From: Lineus longissimus
Taxonomy: Eukaryota; Nemertea; Pilidiophora; Heteronemertea; Lineidae
DNA: 64,000 nt
Direction of reading: 5' to 3'
Assembly (NCBI RefSeq): GCF_910592395.1
Contig: NC_088310.1
Span: forward strand, 15,509,501 to 15,573,500
In this document: positions 52,573 to 63,488 of the stretch, in pieces
Position numbering within the stretch: position 1 is the stretch's first letter
Layout of the letters: every line of letters begins with the position of its first letter
Notes under the pieces: model-generated
The model's input: the letters and a program-made list of their open reading frames with translations, nothing else
Told to the model about the DNA's origin: nothing
Database searches by the model: none
Translations under genes and position numbers: made by a program

Positions 52573-53153
52573 TTTATTATGTTTTTATTTTCTTTAGATA
52601 TAGGTTTTGTCATTATTCCAAGAGGTTAAATCCATAAAACTTTTTACCCTGTTTGGTCTCCTTGATTCCTGTGAATCTTATATAATTGTGATCAAGATTT
52701 ATTTTTTGTTTGATGACACTCGTCGCCCACACTGTCAACTCTTTAGATTCTGAGTCTTCAAGTTCAAGAAGTGTTGATTCTCCTATTTTTGTGCTTATAC
52801 TTCTGAATGAGTTGACTCTATACCATTTGTTCACTGGAAGATCTTTAAATTTTAGATAATCTGTTGACTCTGTGACTCTTGATTCAAGTTCTTCGTTTGA
52901 TGGAAAGTTCATTTTATTTACAAGAAAATAATTTTTGTTAAGTAAGTAGACGTTTTGTCATTTTGGTAATTTTGATAATTTTTGTAATTTTGATAATTTT
53001 TGTAAATTTTTGTAATTTTGTAATATTTGAACAATTTGATCAATTTGGTCAATTTGGTCAATTTGGACAATTTAGTGACTTGACTGAGAAATGACTGGAA
53101 ACTATTTAGACTAGGATTTGACTGGAAGTTAGAATCCCTATTATTACACTACT
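52569..53153. repeat. Right terminal inverted repeat of Polinton B, 585 bp
   Basis: Exact inverse partner of 36712-37296 but for one noticed base. It ends TTATTACACTACT at the target duplication. Confidence 0.95.
52613..52912 (-). CDS. Small protein encoded inside the right TIR (second copy)
   Basis: Identical 99-residue protein to 36953-37252. Gene conversion or replication copies the repeats, so the two genes must evolve together. The start is preceded by the variant motif ending TTGTAAATAAA. Confidence 0.75.
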   Translation of the reverse strand: MNFPSNEELESRVTESTDYLKFKDLPVNKWYRVNSFRSISTKIGESTLLELEDSESKELTVWATSVIKQKINLDHNYIRFTGIKETKQGKKFYGFNLLE

Positions 53154-53159
53154 ATGGTC
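53154..53159. repeat. Target site duplication of Polinton B, right copy (ATGGTC)
   Basis: Exact copy of 36706-36711. Confidence 0.95.
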
Positions 53160-56100
53160 CTTGCAGGCAGAGAAAGAAGTGCACTCAGCTATCCGGTAGT
53201 AACCCGTGCAAATACAGTCATCATGTTCTACTCCATGGAGCCCCCTTCGACAGTCCTACTCCAAATGCCACTCCAACTGCTAGTATGACAGGGATTGAAG
53301 GTGCACTGACCATCTCCACTTCCGCAGAAGAGTCTTCTTCCAGTATCCAGGCTGACCTTCTCAATATGGGTAATGGTCTCAAGAAGTCCTATGGGTGTAT
53401 TTTCTTGGAAAGTGGAGCTTCCCTTTCCTTGATCAAAGAAGCCACAGCAAACAATTGGAACTTCCAGGAGAAAACGTGACCGTGATAATTGGGAAAGTTG
53501 GTGCATCTGAAGAGGAGTTTAGAACAAAGCTCTACACTCTACATGTACGACAGGTAGGAGGTTGTCAGAGTCATCGTGTAAAAGCAATAGGCATCCCAGA
53601 AATTTGTGGTGAGATTGCGGAAGTGAAAGTCTCAGAAATAACACAACATTTTGATGTTGAGCCAAATAGATTGCACAGGGGGTCAGGCTACCCTGATCTT
53701 TCGATTGGATTGGACTTTGTCAAATTTCATGCAGGTGAAACTACGGTCAACGGTGAAATAGCCCTGAGGGAAACTCCACTGGGCCCAGTCGTCTTTGGTG
53801 TCGCTGAAGGGATATCAACAAATAAGAAGACTGGTGTGTACTGCATGCAGGAAGTTAGGCGCATCCCTGAAGTTAACCTTGAAGAATTTTGGACCACCGA
53901 AGAGATGGGCATCGCTGTAAATGCTTGCTGCGTGGGAACCAGACCTGACAAACCGCGCATGACCCCAGATGAAAGGGCCGAAGATGAGATGATCTGAAAA
54001 TCTGCAATCAAGGTCGGTGAGCGATGGATGATTCCAATACCATGGAAACGGGATCCACATGAGCTTCCTGATAACTACACCCAAGCCCTGGCAAGATTAC
54101 AGTCCACCGAAAAGAACTTGAGACAGAACGTTGATTATGCCCAGATGTATCAGGGACAGATTGATGACCTCATTGCACGAGGGTGTGCTAGGAAACTTAC
54201 CACTGAGGAGATCAAAACCTACCATGGTCCGGTATTTTACCTGAGTCATCATGCTGTCCTTAGGCCGGAAAAGGAATCCACACCTTGTCGTGTTGTCTTT
54301 AACAGCGCAGCAAATTTCCGTGGTCACTGTCTGAATGAGTACCAGTGAAAAGGACCCAACCTGCTGAACAGCCTCCTGGGAGTGATCATGAGATTCCGCT
54401 AAAGACCCATTGCGATATATGGGGACATCTCCAAGATGTACCACTCAATTCTTATATCACCAACTGTTGATGACAATACTCATAGGTTCTTATGGCGTAA
54501 CTTGGTAGGAAAACCGCCCCCCGGATATTTACAAAAAACTTGTACTCACCTTTGGGGATAAATGTTCACCGGCAGTTGCAAACACCGCCCTCAACCTCAC
54601 CGCTGAGGAAGCCGCTGCCCAGTAACCTGAAGCTGCTGAAATGATACTCAACTCCAGATACATGGATGACATCGCTGATAGCTTGGATGATGATGCTGAG
54701 GCAGAGCAGCGGAAAGATAAAGCTGACCACATCTTGGAAAAGGTGGACATCAAATACCAGCTGCCTAGAAACAGACCCGATGACAGGAGAAAAATGCACT
54801 TTTCTTTCAGCCAATGACAAAGTCTTAGGCATCTGTTGGGATCGTGTATCTGACACACTTCATATCGCTTGCAACAATGTCAACTTGAAGGTAAAATTAG
54901 GCCAAATAGGAGATTCGTTACCGCTGATCATGACAAAACGTATGATACTTTGGCATCAATGGTTCATGCAGCTTGACAAACTCAAAGAAGTTCAGTTTGA
55001 ATGATGTTTAACTCCAACAGGGAAAAGGGGGCTGCCAATGTTAGTCATAAGTTGTGACGCGAGCGAACAAGCATTTGGGACTGTGGCTCATATCAGATGG
55101 AAGTTGGACACAGGAAAGTTCGATACACGCTTTGTGATGGCAAAATCCAAAGCAGCACCACTGAAATGTCTTGGTATTCCTAGATTAGAAATCAACATCT
55201 GTGTGCTTGGTGCCCGTCTCAACCACACAATCAGATCTGAAACTCGTCTGCAATTTGAAAAAACTGCCCTGTTTACTGATTCAAAGCTTGCATCGATAAA
55301 ATCAGAATCCCAGGATTACAAGCCCTTCGTGTCAGTCAGAGTTGGAGAAATCCAGATGAAATCGGATACTGATGATGTTGTCTGTTGTCTGTTGTCTGTT
55401 GTCTACAGCCACACACTCCGCCATTCCACAACATGTCTGTGGATCTATTTGGACCGATGAATGTTCGACAACAAGACAGCCAAGGTCTATGGTGTGTTGT
55501 TCACATGCCTTATGGTCTGAGGGGTCTACATCGATATCGCGACGGATTACTCAACAGAAGCCTTCTTGATGGTACCCAGAAGATTCTTCACAGTACGTTG
55601 ATACCCAAACACACTCTGGAGTGATCGGGGCAGTCAGCTGGTTGGAGCAGATGCAGAGTTGCGACGCACAGTTGAAGGTTGGGACAAAGAGGAGTTGAAG
55701 AAGTTTTCCCAGGACAGGCAGATGAGGTGGCAGTTCTTCACACCAACAGCGGCACATCAAAATGGTTGCACAGAAATTATGATCAAGACAACGAAACTAG
55801 CGATAAAACGAGCAATCAGAGACCAATGTCTAGCTTCTATGGAACTACAAACAGTGTTGTTTGAGGTCACTGATCTGGTCAACTCGAGGCCCATTGGTAG
55901 AAGCATCAACGATCCGGATGATGGTCCATACCTGTCTCCTAACGATTTGTTACTTGGTCGTGCTAGCACCACTATTCCACAGGGTCCATTCCGCGAAACA
56001 AAAAACCCGCGCCACAGGTTTGAATTCTGTCAGAAATTGGTCGAAAGATGGTGGGTTCGTCGGTATCAGGATGTCTTTCCAAATCTGGTGCCTCAGCGAA

Positions 56101-56330
56101 AAGGGGCACCAATCGCAACTCGACATCTCAGTTGGAGATTACGTTTTGGTCAAGGATTCAAATCCAATACGCGGTCAGTGGAAAAAAGGGGGTCATACTG
56201 GAGGTGTTCCCTGGAAAGGACGGAAAGATTGGCAATGTTTGCGTCAAAACCGTGCAGGGTAGATATGAGCGTCCGATCACAAGAATTGTGGTCATCTATC
56301 CAGTTGAGGGTTATCAAGACTCAATGTAAA
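53160..56330 (+). pseudogene. BEL/Pao pol: protease, RT, RNase H-like region, integrase, decayed
   Basis: After the Polinton the gag zinc-finger frame resumes. Then come a protease-like segment (FLESGASLSLI, where the catalytic Asp of DSGA is Glu), an RT region from ~54028 (CRVVFNSAANF), a YMDD motif near 54659 (SRYMDDIADS), an RNase H-like region (VISCDASEQAFG, ALFTDSKLA) and integrase fragments (FFTPTAAHQNGCTE, then NSRPIG and DLLLGRAS). A DUF5641-type tail follows. Frame changes and stops are frequent, and total length is short for the family, so there are internal deletions. Confidence 0.85.
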
Positions 56331-56498
56331 TTGTTGTTATTAGCCGCAACCAAGTCAGTTAATCTGATAAAACGTTGTCACTGGTAGTATGAATGTATGG
56401 ACAAGTAATTCGCTATTGTAAGCAGGACATTTTTAATCAAAGGTCTTTAATTAGATTACTCTTTCCTTGACGCTTAGACATGGGAATCTAGGACTCTG

Positions 56499-56519
56499 TC
56501 AGCGGCGGGGAGGGTGGAT
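56499..56519 (+). other. Polypurine tract
   Basis: GGCGGGGAGGGTGGA lies directly before the 3' LTR, where plus-strand DNA synthesis is primed in LTR retroelements. Confidence 0.6.
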
Positions 56520-57531
56520 TATTTAATAGTTTAAATTTCTCGCGTCCCAAGATGACGTCAGCGGTTTCGTGCTGTGAGATGTGTAACTTGCGCTTTTCAA
56601 ATTTTGCTAAGGAAACGTCCATTGGACGACAGGTGTGTTTCGAAAGAAATCAATGATAAAACAATGTCAAACATATAATATGGGCAGACTGGTAAGTTAA
56701 GGAATAAAGAAGAAAGTTGGTACCCATCCTACGGATTGGTTGTACTGGTAGGGGCGTTGTCAATTGAGTATTTATTTGAACACCCACCCCGAGACGTCAA
56801 GTTAGCCCAAGGTCTGCTGATTGTCGCATTCCCCGAGACTTCTCACCGAACACATATCCAAATGACCGAAGACAGATATAGATGCGCGATCCACGGCTGA
56901 CTCGGAAATGAATACGGGGTGGTTTACCATGGAGTTGTCACAGAATCACCAATATCTGAGCAAAAAACACTTTAAAAACTCGGGAAGATCCCCAAATATT
57001 CCTGGTTTCGGTGGTGCAGCTGCAAGATAGCAGTGACAGTAACTCACATAGGAAAAATCACGTATTTCGACCAAAAGAGTAAGCTGAAACGTGTTTCTTA
57101 TCGAGCAGCCCACTCCAGGAATTTATTATAGATGTATAGAAACTGGTAATAGTTGTTAAATGAGTAGGCATTGTGTAATAGCAGAAATATTTGCCTTCAA
57201 AGTGGGCTGTTTCTCCCGCACGTGGGTTTTGCTGAGAAAGATAGGCAATGCACTGCTGCCGTCTATTGTTTGGAAGTTGAACTACAACACAGTTTCATTC
57301 ATGTATAGTGATAATTCATATACTAGTAAGCCTCATAATTTGGTTCTAGTTTATATCCTAAGATTTATATTCCAAATTGTAAACAACTGTTTGTAATTGT
57401 GTCTTTTCAGAATTCAAATAACAAAACCAAACTACATTGTAGAACTACGAATAAACGTTTGAGTTACAGAAAAAGTCAAATCCTGAATCCACGTGATTTC
57501 GTCTACGTTATAAGCACACCTGGTCGCTCCA
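56520..57531 (+). repeat. 3' LTR of BEL/Pao retrotransposon
   Basis: Matches the 5' LTR in two blocks (56520-56706 and ~57131-57531) separated by ~425 bases absent from the 5' copy. The junction has short similarity (CAGGAA), so the 5' LTR was more likely shortened than the 3' LTR enlarged. Scattered substitutions show the retrotransposon is much older than Polinton B. Confidence 0.75.
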
Positions 57532-58600
57532 AAGATGACGAGTAACAAATGTTGTGGTATAAGATGACGAGTAACAAATTTGAATGAAATGGCCAGAGCC
57601 ATTGTGCTCAACTCACAATGTTATTATTTTAACCACCTGGTGGCCAAAGCAAGAATCGAACTGCATATCATACATGTAGGACTACATCTGTACCAAATTC
57701 AAATCAATAGCTCCAGTTATACTTATAGCTAGGAGTACCTACCATAAAATCTTTATTGAAAACGAATCACTAAGACCTCGTTAGGGAGTGTTTCCAGAAT
57801 GTACGCGAAGATGACATGCCCCCAAACAAAACAATAATAAAACCACAATCACACTGCATGAACCCACTTGTTTGCAATTTGTAATAAAAAATCCATGATT
57901 AGGTTGTAATAAATGTCAAACTTGTTTCAGGCACATATACTGTTGTAATTCTCATAATGTACACATCATAAATTTATGACAGGTTTAAGCCAAAGAAAGG
58001 GGATATGTCCACAACTACCTTTGACCGAACATGGAAAATGACCTTGCGTTAACAAAATTTTTGTTGGTCTGTGCTTAGAGTAGTCTAGTTACTCTAAGGT
58101 CTGTGTACGTGTCCGTGTCATGGCGTACGGCATACTTTACAAATCTCACTTCCAGATAGGGAAAATGAATGATATTGTCAGTGGTTTTTCGTGAAGTTCA
58201 GCTTTTTTATGGAAATGAAAAAAAAATCATTTTCGCCTGACCCAAAAACCATCTTTCCTTCCGCTGCAATCTGACAGATTGAGTTAAAAGGAAAGCTCTG
58301 CAAAAAACCCTCAATATCACCATGAATAGGGCCGTAGTGCCTGGAAATTCTGGGCCCTTGAATTGGCTGGCAGGTGAGGGCGATAACTGCCCGGAAACAA
58401 ATAGCGCCAGTACTTTAGCAGGGTCTAAAATTCCCTTGAAAAAGGCACACAAATCATGCTGGTCGTGACAGACACGGCAATGTCAAAAGCACACTATGAT
58501 GTACGCAGTGCATGTCAGCATGCAAACTATGATGCACGCAGCGCATGTGCACATAGTTCTAAAGGAGACTCTTCTTGAAAGGATGAAGTCTGAGGTCTGA
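57532..58600. other. No gene recognised; fragments of dispersed repeat
   Basis: A duplicated AGATGACGAGTAACAAAT lies near 57532-57582. It is followed by a fragment (AATGAAATGGCCAG, CCACCTGGTGGCCAAAG) of the dispersed repeat family. The rest is unique. Confidence 0.5.
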
Positions 58601-59660
58601 GTGATGATATCCAATGGAGGTTATTCGGACATTAAACCAGACATTGATGATGATGATGTCCAGCTCTATAGCAGCAATCATGAAAATAGTTTAAGCAGTG
58701 GCAGTGCAGGGGATGAAGGAGAAGGCAACCTGCCCCGTCAGGCTCCTCAGCTAAAGGCCAAAATAGGCCTAGTAGGCCCAGGTCTAGAATATTGATCAAA
58801 CCGAAAAGACGAAGCGCGGAGAAATCCTCCTCTGGGAAAGACCATGATGACTCAGACTCTGATCCAGAGGCAAAGCCCAAACAGAAAAGGTGCAAGTGCC
58901 ATCATTTTCATAGGCATCATAGGCACAGTCATGAAAGAAATCACAGTCATGCTAGGCCTAAGGAAGCGGACTTTAAGCGCTTTGACCCATGCGAGGACGC
59001 AAAAAAAAGTCCCTCTCAAAGGACCAGGAGAATTTTATCTCCAAGCACTTTACCAAGTTTTACAAAGAGGACATGCTACAGGAGAAATTGTTAAACACAA
59101 CCCCGTGCCATCCATTGAAATTCTTACTGTCCCAAAATTGGAAGAGGATATGATTGACCTGCTTCCTTTCAAGATAAAGGAGCAAGTCAAGAAAACGGAT
59201 GAATCTATGACCAAAATATTATTGCGTCTCACACAGGTAGTAGGCCCATTGGGTAAGGCATGGAAGAAAACTGAGAAAGTCTGCAAATACCTAGACAGAA
59301 AATCAGAAGTCACTGAACTTATGGAGCTCCTAGAAAAGAGTTTTCTCCTCCTTGGCCAAGCTTTTGTTTGAGGAAATTATGTGCGGCGCACTAGCTTCCT
59401 CAGTAGGTTTTTACAGAGCCGAAAGAGGGCCAGCCACGTGGTTAAGCAGAATGGAGAATTATTAGCTAAGAATAGAAAGAAGCTCTTTGATAAAAAGTTT
59501 TTCAAGGCCCTGCACACCAAAGCAGAGAGGATTTAAAAGGCCCAAGAGATCAGGCGTGGCCTTCGCAAGGGCTACAGGATCGATCGGGACAAAGAAGTCA
59601 TGTGGCAATGGACAACCCAGATACAGAACGTCAACCCACACCAGAGGGCATGGAAGAGGT
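58601..59660 (+). pseudogene. DIRS-like retroelement gag region, decayed
   Basis: Plus-strand frames contain acidic and Lys/His-rich N-terminal sequence, then a helical domain (ILLRLTQVVGPLGKAWKKTE, LLEKSFLLLGQAFV) and, in another frame, a basic tail. The order and the RT downstream suggest a DIRS/Ngaro-type gag. It is broken by several stops. Evidence from the gag itself is weak. Confidence 0.45.
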
Positions 59661-59696
59661 ACCAGGGAGCCAAAAAAAAGTACGTCATAGTATTAT

Positions 59697-59711
59697 GGGG
59701 GGGGGGGGGGA
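59697..59711. repeat. G homopolymer
   Basis: About 15 G bases in a row, a likely site of sequencing error. Confidence 0.85.
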
Positions 59712-59719
59712 AGAGAATG

Positions 59720-60160
59720 GGAGGGACTAGCAGTAGAAATAAGTTGAATGCAGAGTTCTGTTCACTTCTTGTAATTTATAACACTATATATCCAAGTACA
59801 CTCACAATCACAATTAATCTGGGAAAACCAATTAATTTGTGTTCCCAGTCTGGAGTCCAAAACCTGAATCCTACACAATAATATTAGATTCAATAAGAAA
59901 ACCTGTTACTAACAACATAAGTTACTTAGAGACAGAAATACAAACAATGGCAAACAGTAACATGTTTTGGAGTGGTTAATCCATCATCATAACCTGCTAA
60001 TTAATACTATTTTAATCCTTTGTTTTATAAGTCCTAAGTAGGCTGTGCTAAATCATGCCTTTCTCTAAATGTAGTATGGTAGAATGAGAATGATTGAGAC
60101 ATGGATACAAAAAAGATAGTTTGACAAATCATCAGAGATTTGCACCATAAAAATAGTCTA
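59720..60160. other. A/T-rich spacer inside the DIRS-like element
   Basis: No coding signal in about 440 bases between gag-like and RT-like parts. It may be an insertion. Confidence 0.4.
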
Positions 60161-60166
60161 TGTTAA

Positions 60167-61650
60167 ATGCAAACCAGACACCACCTCCGAAAGAATTACC
60201 TTTCAAAACATCCCATGGGAGAAAATAGCAAGAGAGATAAAATTTGTAGGGTTACATGCGCCTCCCCCAACGAATGGTCCTGTAGGGGGCCGCGTCAGAG
60301 AATGCATAGAAAATTAGAGAAAGGTCACAAAGGACCCAACAATTTTGGAGGTGGTGGACGGCTATCACATTCCATGGCTGAGTACCCCAACACAGAAAGG
60401 GAAGCTATTTTGTCTGAAGTTTTCACAAGCCAAAAGTGCGCAAATTAGGCTGGAAAGCAAAGCCATGTTAGAAAAAAGATCAATTACAGAAGCAGTGAAC
60501 CCAGGCAAAGACCACTTTATCAGTCACATCTTTCCTCGACAGAAGGAAGACGAGACTAACAGGCCCGTATTCAACCTAAAGAAATTGCCTTCATTCCCCT
60601 TCGAACACTTCAAGATGGAGACCATAACGATGTTAAAAAACCTAATACAACCAGGAGATTGGATGGTCAAGATAGAATTGAAGGATGCTTATTTTTGACA
60701 ATGACAAAAGCATCTTGGAGGTTCCTTTGCTTTCAATGGAAGGGAAGACATACCAGTATTGAGTTCTAGCATTTGGTTAAGGCCAAGCTCCTCGTATCTT
60801 CACCAAAGTTTTGAAAGCACCAATAGGCCTATTGAGACGTCTGGGCTTCAGGATAATGATTTTCCTAGACGACATCATTCTGCTTCACCAAAACCCACAG
60901 ATTCTGCAGAAACAGCTTCAGACCTGCTTGTGGCTTCTGCAAGCACTCTGCTTCATTACCCAGATAATGGATTCCTACCTAGGTTTTGTTAGAGACTCTA
61001 TATGCATGCAGCTGCAACTGCCGGAAAAGAAGGAGGTTCAGATTCAAGAGAAATGAGGGAACATGATGTCTCAAGGCAAAGCAACAGTGTGAGATTTAGC
61101 CCAGCTGATTGGGAAGCTAGCAGCGACAACCAGTGCAATTCTGCCAGCTCCCCTGCATTACAGGAATCTACAGATGCTGAAAAGAGCTGGCCTGCGCATG
61201 AGAGATCAGTCCTACAAGACCACTGTTACGCTTCACCCAAAATGCAGAGCGGACTTGCTGTGGTGGATAGATCAGCTCCGAGATTACAATCTCGACAAGT
61301 CCAACCATGACACTTACAACAGATGCGTCATTGAAGGAATGGGGAGTGATCCATGAAGGGAGAAGAGAAATAGCCTAGGGGATGTGGACCAGAGAAGAGA
61401 CACAGCTGCACATAAATGTACTGGTGCTGAAAGTTGTACTGCTAACCCTAAAATCGTTGGCAGGCCAGGCGACAGACTGTCATATTCATTTCAGAATGGA
61501 CATATCCTCAGCAGTAGCCCTTTCACAAAGCACTCATAGGCCCGTATGCACCAGAGAGGATCAGTCAAGCCTTGAGACCGACTCGAGCCATAACTGGTAT
61601 GCACCAGAGAAGATCAGGTTCAGCTTTACTGATCCGGCTCAGTTGATCTG
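60167..61650 (+). pseudogene. DIRS-like reverse transcriptase and RNase H, decayed
   Basis: Frames give a pre-RT segment, then RPVFNLKKLPSFPFEHFKME, then QPGDWMVKIELKDAYF (RT motif with the catalytic Asp), IFLDDIILLH (the xxDD motif) and an RNase H-like segment with LLWWIDQLRDYN and THLHIN-like sequence. These landmarks fit DIRS-group elements. No tyrosine recombinase is visible downstream. A ~55-base duplication (GTATGCACCAGAGA) lies at 61544-61620. Confidence 0.75.
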
Positions 61651-61711
61651 AGCTTGAACTTCATCTTTCAGTGCAGTGACCTAGTTGTCAATTTCCTGGT
61701 TTGAATAGGCT

Positions 61712-62700
61712 TTGGCACTGGGCCCAGTACATGTTGACTGGGAGAACAGTTCTGTATGCATGTGTTCGCATAGTTGTGTAGTACACACCACTGAATGCAG
61801 CTGCTATGTCTGCAAACCATACTCCGATTTAGAAAGAAGCCTTTTATTGGAGCTAATTGATGAACGGAAAGGTATTTTAGAGAACAAGAAACATGATTTG
61901 ATAGTTTCAAGGAAGAAGGAATTGGCATGGGATAGTATTACCACCAAGTACAATTCTGAGCAAAACGTCTGCAGACATGACAAGGAACAGTTGAAAACAT
62001 TTTGGAAAAATACCAAAATGAGAGCTAAGAAAGATATAGCCAAAGAGAAACTTGAACGGATGGCTACAGGTGGTGGAAAACAACCTCCAACAGTTGATAG
62101 TTTCACCGAACGTGTTTCGACCATAATCCCTTCACAGGTAAAGCCTTTGAAAAACCCGTACGACGATGATGCCGAGATGGACTCATTCGATGAACTGCCT
62201 GACTTGCCTACATCACCAAGCTTACTGTCTGCTAGTTTGGGCTTAGGTGCCGCAACAGAAGCTGAAATCTGTAAATCCTACTCGGCTGCAACAGGACATG
62301 CTGCAACATCTTCTGCAACAATGAAGTCGGCAAGTTCTATCCGCGATGTTGATAAACGTAGTTCGACTCCAGTTGAGGCAATGGTTCAGAGTGTCCGCAA
62401 ATCGCCAGGGGCATATGTTGTTAGAGCAGGCCCCAGCAAACGTAGTACGAATCCGGTTGAGGCAACGCTCCAAGAGCAGGCCCCAGCAAAACGTCCGAAA
62501 CAACTTCCGCACCTGGAAAGGAACAGCTGATCTTACTCGCAAAAGAAGAACACGACGTGAAAATGACCCACTGGAAATTGAAAATAGGTCATTCAAAACA
62601 GGAGCACGATTCCAGGATGCAAATGTACCGGATGCAGGTGGGGATGTTGAAAGAAGGTTCGGGACATGACTTGCATTTGTCACCAGTGCTTACTTGGCTG
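61712..62700 (+). pseudogene. Harbinger Myb/SANT-like DNA-binding protein, frameshifted
   Basis: The domain begins around 61829 with LERSLLLELIDERKGILENK, then AWDSITTKYN, LKTFWKNTKMRAKKD and TGGGKQPPT, the Myb/SANT-like (Myb_DNA-bind_5 type) pattern of PIF/Harbinger accessory proteins. The frame stops at 62530. A shifted frame from ~62510 continues with the expected C-terminal helix (KEQLILLAKEEHDVKM). The accessory protein brings the transposase to the element ends. The start is uncertain. Confidence 0.75.
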
Positions 62701-62824
62701 AAGGACACAGGTGATAATATGGCTGACACTTGACAGTGAATAAACTGCCACTGGTGAGTTTATTAACATTTCTCAGATACATGTGAGATATCCGATACTC
62801 GAAAATCACGAAAAACTTAGCATA

Positions 62825-63022
62825 CTGTAGAATCACTTAATTTGGCGTGGATTTAATTTAGCGTTTTTGTCATATTGCATATTTTCAACAGTCCGAAGTT
62901 CGCGCTTTAGCTAGGGCTGCAATGGACAAACCTTTAAATATTTTCATATTGGCGGATTTGATTTTCGCGATCACAACACCATCGCGAAAATAAAAGCCAC
63001 GCGAAAATAAGTGATTTTACAG
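62825..63022. mobile_element. MITE, 198 bp, TA duplication
   Basis: Ends are CTGTAGAATCACTTA and, inverted, CTGTAAAATCACTTA, with GCGTGG at the inner edge of both. TA flanks at 62823-62824 and 63023-63024. No coding sequence. Confidence 0.8.
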
Positions 63023-63067
63023 TATGTATTTTAATGGCCTCAGTCAGTCAGTGCTTTCAAATGAATA

Positions 63068-63192
63068 CTGTGATATTTGGTAGGAGCTGGTGCCATTGGC
63101 TAGACAGCAGCACCATCTCACTAATGGCGACTTCCATTAGAAGGCAGGTGCTGCTATCTAGTCAATGGATACGGTTCTACCAAATATCACAG
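63068..63192. mobile_element. Foldback MITE, 125 bp, TA duplication
   Basis: The left arm CTGTGATATTTGGTAG and the right arm CTACCAAATATCACAG are perfect inverse copies. The arms continue with imperfect pairing through GCAGCACC and GGTGCTGC. TA flanks are at 63066-63067 and 63193-63194. Confidence 0.8.
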
Positions 63193-63488
63193 TATCATGA
63201 AGGTAGGAGCTTGAAACGTTTGTGGCTTTTAGTTGTTTTTGGTTGGAAACTACTTTTATTTACAGTGCAGGTCACAGTTGACATACCGAGCTCATCGCAC
63301 AGGCTGTGCGCAGCCAGTGCATCCCGATACCATGATGCACGAAACTTGTGCACAGCTGATGTTCTTGCGCACACCTTGCAAGTGATATGTCAATTGTGAT
63401 TAGCACATTAACTTGGAAACAGAATATTACCATTTTTACCGCAAAGTTGGTAAATATTTTTGAAAACACTTTTATTTGGAAATTCATT

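Larger units (their letters stand above)
36712..53153. mobile_element. Polinton/Maverick element (Polinton B), 16,442 bp
   Basis: The element is defined by matching 585-bp terminal inverted repeats starting with AG and a perfect 6-bp target duplication. It encodes PolB, integrase, packaging ATPase and capsid proteins, the expected Polinton set. It lies in the gag gene of a BEL/Pao retrotransposon. It is markedly A/T-rich compared with its host sequence. Lesions are few: one TGA in PolB and one homopolymer frame change at 42531. I found no adenain-type protease. Confidence 0.95.
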
